A stretch of DNA of 8,160 nt from JALHTV01 sp049510055 (lineage in GTDB: Bacteria; Planctomycetota; Phycisphaerae; SM23-33). Every line of letters begins with the position of its first letter. Position 1 is the first letter of the stretch. A program made the translations under genes and the position numbers. This document shows positions 5,447-8,160 of the stretch, piece after piece. The stretch covers positions 1 through 8,160 of the forward strand of contig JBEKZI010000091.1 of NCBI GenBank assembly GCA_049510055.1, in the 5' to 3' direction. The notes under the pieces are model-generated. The model was not told the origin of the DNA, searched no databases, and saw only the letters and a program-made list of their open reading frames with translations.

Positions 5447-5474
5447 CGAACTTCGACCTACGAACTACGACCTT
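5447..5474. repeat. 14-bp tandem repeat, two units
   Basis: CGAACTTCGACCTA (5447-5460) is followed directly by CGAACTACGACCTT (5461-5474), identical at 12 of 14 positions. It lies 13 bp from the GGGACC copy in the same intergenic gap, which otherwise holds nothing recognisable. Confidence 0.55.
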
Positions 5475-5503
5475 TGGTTCGACTTCGCTCACCACAAGCC
5501 GCA

Positions 5504-6733
5504 CTACAACCCTTCCAGCAAGTGCCCGAGTTTGTCTTTTTTCGTTTTGAGGTAATCGCGGCTGTGTTCGCCGGGGGGGATGAGCAGGGGGACGCGTTCG
5601 ACGATGGTCAGGCCGAAGCCTTCCAGGCCGAGGATTTTGCGGGGGTTGTTGGTCAGGATTCGCAGCTTGGTCAGCCCCAGGTCGCGGAGGATCTGGTTGC
5701 CGATGCCGTAGTCGCGCGTGTCGGCCGCGAAGCCCAGGTGGATGTTGGCCTCGACGGTGTCCATGCCTTTTTCGGCCTGGAGCTTGTAGGCCTGGAGCTT
5801 GTTGACCAGGCCGATGCCGCGGCCTTCCTGGCGGATGTAGACCACCGCGCCCTTGCCGGCCGCCGCCACCTGGCGCAGGGCGCTGCTGAGCTGGGGGCCG
5901 CAATCGCACCGCAGCGAGCCGAACACGTCGCCGGTGAGGCACTCGCTGTGCACGCGGACCAGCACCGGCTCGGAGTGCATGACGGGCTTGCCGTCTTTGT
6001 CCAGGCTGCCCACGCCGCCGGTGCACAGGGCCAGGTGCGGCTCGGGGTCCACCAGGGACTTGTACGCGATCAGGTGGAACGCCCCGGCCTCCAGCGGCAG
6101 GTCGATCTCCACCACCCGCTCGATCAGCCGCTCGCTGCGGAGGCGGTGGCGAACGACGTCGGCCACGGAGCACATCTTCAGCTTGTGGCGGGCGCAGAAT
6201 TTTTCCAAGTCCGGCCGGCGGGCCATCGTGCCGTCCTCGTTCATGATCTCGCAGATGACGGCCACGGGCTTCAGATTCGCCATGCGGCACAGGTCCACCG
6301 CGCCCTCGGTCTGGCCGGTGCGGAGCAGCACGCCGCCGTCGCGGGCGCGGAGCGGGTTGATGTGCCCCGGCCGGGCCAGGTCGGCGGGCCGGCTGTCGTC
6401 GCGGACCAGGACCTCGATGGTATGTGCCCGGTCGGCCGCGGACACGCCGGTGGTCACGCCGGCGGCCGCGTCGACGGTGATGGTGAAGGCCGTGCCGTGC
6501 AGGGCGGTGTTATCGGAGGCCTGGGGATACAGGGCGAGCCGGTCGGCGCGCTGGTGGGTCATCGGCACGCACAGCACGCCGCGGGCCTGGCGGAGCATGA
6601 AGTTGACGATCTCGGGAGTGACCTTCTCGGCCGCACAGACCAGGTCGCCCTCGTTCTCGCGGTTCTCGTCGTCCACCAGGACGATCATCCGCCCGCTTCG
6701 CAACTCGGCCAGGATTTCGTCAATCGCGTGCAT
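5504..6733 (-). CDS. ribBA: Bifunctional 3,4-dihydroxy-2-butanone 4-phosphate synthase / GTP cyclohydrolase II
   Basis: 409 residues, full length for RibBA. It makes the two starting compounds of riboflavin: dihydroxybutanone phosphate from ribulose 5-phosphate, and diaminohydroxyribosylaminopyrimidinone phosphate from GTP. The N-terminal RibB domain (1 to about 200) has the acidic loop DDENRENEGD (21-30), RPGHINPL (121-128) and CEIMNEDGTMAR (161-172). In RTGQTEGAVDL (138-148), Gln141 stands where E. coli RibB has its metal-binding His. The C-terminal RibA domain (about 205-400) has the zinc site ECLTGDVFGSLRCDCG (Cys265, Cys276, Cys278), the catalytic RQEGRGIGL (301-309) and TNNPRKILGLEGFGL (361-375). 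The ATG lies 7 bp after the pgsA stop with no Shine-Dalgarno, so it is probably expressed from the pgsA transcript by reinitiation. No FMN riboswitch is seen upstream. The identification is secure; whether the RibB half is fully active depends on the His-to-Gln change. Confidence 0.96.
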   Translation of the reverse strand: MHAIDEILAELRSGRMIVLVDDENRENEGDLVCAAEKVTPEIVNFMLRQARGVLCVPMTHQRADRLALYPQASDNTALHGTAFTITVDAAAGVTTGVSAADRAHTIEVLVRDDSRPADLARPGHINPLRARDGGVLLRTGQTEGAVDLCRMANLKPVAVICEIMNEDGTMARRPDLEKFCARHKLKMCSVADVVRHRLRSERLIERVVEIDLPLEAGAFHLIAYKSLVDPEPHLALCTGGVGSLDKDGKPVMHSEPVLVRVHSECLTGDVFGSLRCDCGPQLSSALRQVAAAGKGAVVYIRQEGRGIGLVNKLQAYKLQAEKGMDTVEANIHLGFAADTRDYGIGNQILRDLGLTKLRILTNNPRKILGLEGFGLTIVERVPLLIPPGEHSRDYLKTKKDKLGHLLEGL

Positions 6734-6740
6734 CGTTTAT

Positions 6741-7388
6741 TCAGGGTTTTTTCGTTTCGCCCGGCTCCAGGGGTTTTCCCTCTTGGAGGATGAAGGCCAG
6801 GCCCGTGCGGGTATAGACGATCACAGCCAGCACGCACAGGCCGGCCACGATCCAGCTTGAAACCATCGCAATCCGGCTGCCCAGCCCCGCGGCCAGGCGG
6901 TTGATGTCGGGACCGGCCAGGAAGAACATCACCATCACCACCTGCCCCACCGTGCAGGCCTTGCCCGCCTTGGCCGGATGGACGCGGAACTTGTCCGTCA
7001 CCAAGTATATCACCAGGAACCCCAGGATGAGCCACAGGTCCTTGCCGATGATGAAGACCACGACCCAGTTGGAGAGGCGCACGCCCGGCGGGCAGTATTG
7101 CGGCAGCGACAGCAGCACGGCCGAGCAGATAATCAGCACCTTGTCGGCCAGGGGGTCCAGGATGGCGCCCAGGCGCGTGCGGGCGTGGAGCCGCCGGGCC
7201 AGGATGCCGTCGACGAAGTCCGACAGGGCCATCAGGACGAAGATGCCCATGGCCAGGTACCGCGCCTGCGGCCAGGTGTCCTGGTCTTCCAGCAGAATCA
7301 CGAACGGGGCCACCAGCAGCAGGCGGATGATGCTGATGCGGTTGGGCCAGTTCAGGCTCTTCCAGGGCTTGTACACGTTGATGTTCAT
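6741..7388 (-). CDS. pgsA: CDP-alcohol phosphatidyltransferase, probably CDP-diacylglycerol-glycerol-3-phosphate 3-phosphatidyltransferase
   Basis: 215 residues, slightly longer than typical PgsA. The complete CDP-alcohol phosphotransferase signature D-x2-DG-x2-AR-x8-G-x3-D-x3-D is present, with Asp57, Asp60-Gly61, Ala64-Arg65, Gly74, Asp78 and Asp82 in SDFVDGILARR...GAILDPLADK. The opening LNWPNRISIIRLLLVAPFVILL (13-34) is the usual PgsA start: N-R-S-R before the first membrane helix. Further hydrophobic segments lie near 44-56, 84-95, 107-131, 148-160 and 174-193, fitting an inner-membrane enzyme with six helices. PgsA condenses CDP-diacylglycerol with glycerol 3-phosphate to phosphatidylglycerol phosphate. 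Phosphatidylserine or phosphatidylinositol-phosphate synthases share the signature, so the alcohol acceptor is inferred from the N-terminus and length. It is the first gene of a two-gene minus-strand unit with ribBA, and divergent from the MEMO gene. Confidence 0.88.
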   Translation of the reverse strand: MNINVYKPWKSLNWPNRISIIRLLLVAPFVILLEDQDTWPQARYLAMGIFVLMALSDFVDGILARRLHARTRLGAILDPLADKVLIICSAVLLSLPQYCPPGVRLSNWVVVFIIGKDLWLILGFLVIYLVTDKFRVHPAKAGKACTVGQVVMVMFFLAGPDINRLAAGLGSRIAMVSSWIVAGLCVLAVIVYTRTGLAFILQEGKPLEPGETKKP

Positions 7389-7414
7389 GGGCTTTCCCGG
7401 GGTTTCCTTGGGGT

Positions 7415-7420
7415 TATAAT
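7415..7420 (+). promoter_or_regulatory. Candidate -10 element in the divergent spacer
   Basis: A perfect TATAAT on the plus strand in the 89-bp spacer between pgsA and the MEMO gene. Transcription would start near 7427 and leave a leader of about 50 bases. The -35 region (CTTTCC/TTTCCC near 7392-7398) is a poor match. On the minus strand the same spot reads TATAAC (7418-7413), so it could also serve pgsA. This is the only obvious promoter-like sequence in the spacer. Confidence 0.4.
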
Positions 7421-7477
7421 GGCTTGATGATACCGCCGGCCGCCGCGGCGACCAACGGCATTCGTCGAGGGTAATCC

Positions 7478-8160
7478 ATGACCGTTCGCAGTCCCCTGTA
7501 TGCCGGGAGCTTCTACGACGGTTCGCCGGCGGGCTGTCGGCGCCACGTGGCGGCGCTGCTCGCCGGGGCCGAGCTGCCGGCGGATTTGCCGGCCGTGCTC
7601 TACGGCGGCATCGTGCCGCACGCCGGATGGGCGTACTCCGGCCGGGTGGCCGCGACGACGTTCAAGGCCCTGGCGGCTGCCGGGCCGGTGGAAACGTTCG
7701 TGCTATTCGGGGCCGATCACGTCGGCGTGGTCGGCCAGGGCGAGGTGTACGACCGCGGGGCCTGGCAGACGCCGCTGGGCGATCTGGCCGTCGACGAACC
7801 ACTGGCCGCGGCCATCCTCGCCGCCAGTCCGGCTCTGCGGGCCAACCCCCAGGCCCACCAGCAGGAGCACTCCCTGGAGGTGCAGTTGCCGCTGATCCAG
7901 GCGCTATGCCCGCAGGCCCGCATCGTGCCCATTGCCGTCCCGCCGACGGACCTGGCGGTGGAGATCGGCCGGGCGGTGGGCCGCGCCTTGAGTGGCCGCA
8001 GCGGCGTCCGCGTGGTCGGCAGTAGCGATCTGACGCACCACGGCGGGCACTTTCCCGCCCCCGGAGGCCGCGGGGCGACGGGCGAAAAATGGACCGCCGC
8101 CAACGACCGCCGCATGATCGGCTTGATGGAAGCCCTGGCCGCCGAGAAGGTCGCCGCCGA
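7478..8160 (+). CDS. amrB: MEMO family protein, AmmeMemoRadiSam system protein B (cut by the right edge)
   Basis: 227 codons are present and the frame is open to the window edge; family members are about 260-290 residues, so only the C-terminus is missing. The start ATG has a good GAGGG (7467-7471) 6 bases upstream. The protein belongs to the MEMO1 / class III extradiol dioxygenase-like fold. Visible landmarks are SPLYAGSFY (5-13), VPHAGWAYSG (46-55, His48), FGADHVG (77-83, His81), QQEHSLEVQLPLI (128-140) and SSDLTHHG (182-189, Asp184 and His187). These correspond to human MEMO1 His49, His81, Asp189 and His192; the matching Cys244 lies beyond the window. In bacteria and archaea this gene usually sits beside an AMMECR1 protein (system A) and a radical SAM enzyme, which would be expected to the right. 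The biochemical role of the system is unsettled. Confidence 0.92.
   Translation, partial: MTVRSPLYAGSFYDGSPAGCRRHVAALLAGAELPADLPAVLYGGIVPHAGWAYSGRVAATTFKALAAAGPVETFVLFGADHVGVVGQGEVYDRGAWQTPLGDLAVDEPLAAAILAASPALRANPQAHQQEHSLEVQLPLIQALCPQARIVPIAVPPTDLAVEIGRAVGRALSGRSGVRVVGSSDLTHHGGHFPAPGGRGATGEKWTAANDRRMIGLMEALAAEKVAA

Noticed and set aside
5064..5555. A 163-codon plus-strand frame opposite the nuclease-like gene
   Set aside because: It is antisense to the PD-(D/E)XK frame and continues through the tandem repeats; no motif or ribosome binding site.
5388..6290. A 300-codon minus-strand frame overlapping ribBA
   Set aside because: It is the other frame of ribBA with a Pro/Arg/Gly-rich product; the ribBA frame has all the catalytic motifs.
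5393..6793. A 466-codon open frame on the plus strand
   Set aside because: It lies antisense to ribBA, has low-complexity Ala/Gly/His/Val-rich translation typical of GC-rich shadows, and shows no domain.
7389..7477. Possible FMN riboswitch controlling pgsA-ribBA
   Set aside because: The spacer is only 89 bp and lacks the conserved RFN-element blocks; nothing there resembles the riboswitch core.

Overview
The window reads as a piece of a GC-rich bacterial genome, most likely a planctomycete or a close relative (Phycisphaerae-like). The reasons are a PEP-CTERM sorting tail (VPEPATLSLLG... followed by an arginine cluster, about 1902-1973), a RibBA of the GHINPL/GQTEG type, a LarA-family (DUF2088) protein, few strong Shine-Dalgarno sites, and intergenic spaces filled with small palindromes. 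The taxon is an inference from protein style, not a database match.

Layout. (1) Positions 1-1720, minus strand: a transcriptional regulator (OmpR-type winged helix, TolB-like domain, TPR repeats), overlapping by one base (TAATG) the start of a DUF924 gene that runs off the left edge. This block is visibly less GC-rich than the next gene, and its protein families are more typical of Proteobacteria. It looks like a transferred segment or an assembly join. (2) 1721-2184: no intact gene. It holds a candidate promoter for the regulator, a composite gene remnant (a uroporphyrinogen-decarboxylase-like piece run into a PEP-CTERM tail), a strong rho-independent terminator and a weak promoter for the next gene. 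(3) 2185-3465, plus: a LarA-like nickel-pincer racemase/epimerase homologue. (4) 3466-5503: an accessory stretch with three small genes (DUF488 on plus, an orphan single-pass membrane protein on plus, a PD-(D/E)XK nuclease-like protein on minus), separated by palindromes and bounded by two inverted copies of a 19-bp GGGACC-type repeat. (5) 5504-7388, minus: a housekeeping pair, pgsA then ribBA, seven bases apart. (6) 7478 to the right edge, plus: a MEMO-family gene (AmmeMemoRadiSam protein B), divergent from pgsA across an 89-bp spacer with a perfect TATAAT.

How the genes fit together. pgsA and ribBA are probably co-transcribed, although phospholipid headgroup synthesis and riboflavin synthesis are not functionally linked. 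The regulator and the DUF924 gene appear translationally coupled. The LarA homologue has its own terminator upstream and no lar maturation genes in view. I see no tRNA, rRNA, CRISPR array, transposase or convincing new multi-gene system. The least explained material is the 3466-5503 accessory stretch with its repeats, and the junction near 1735-1900.
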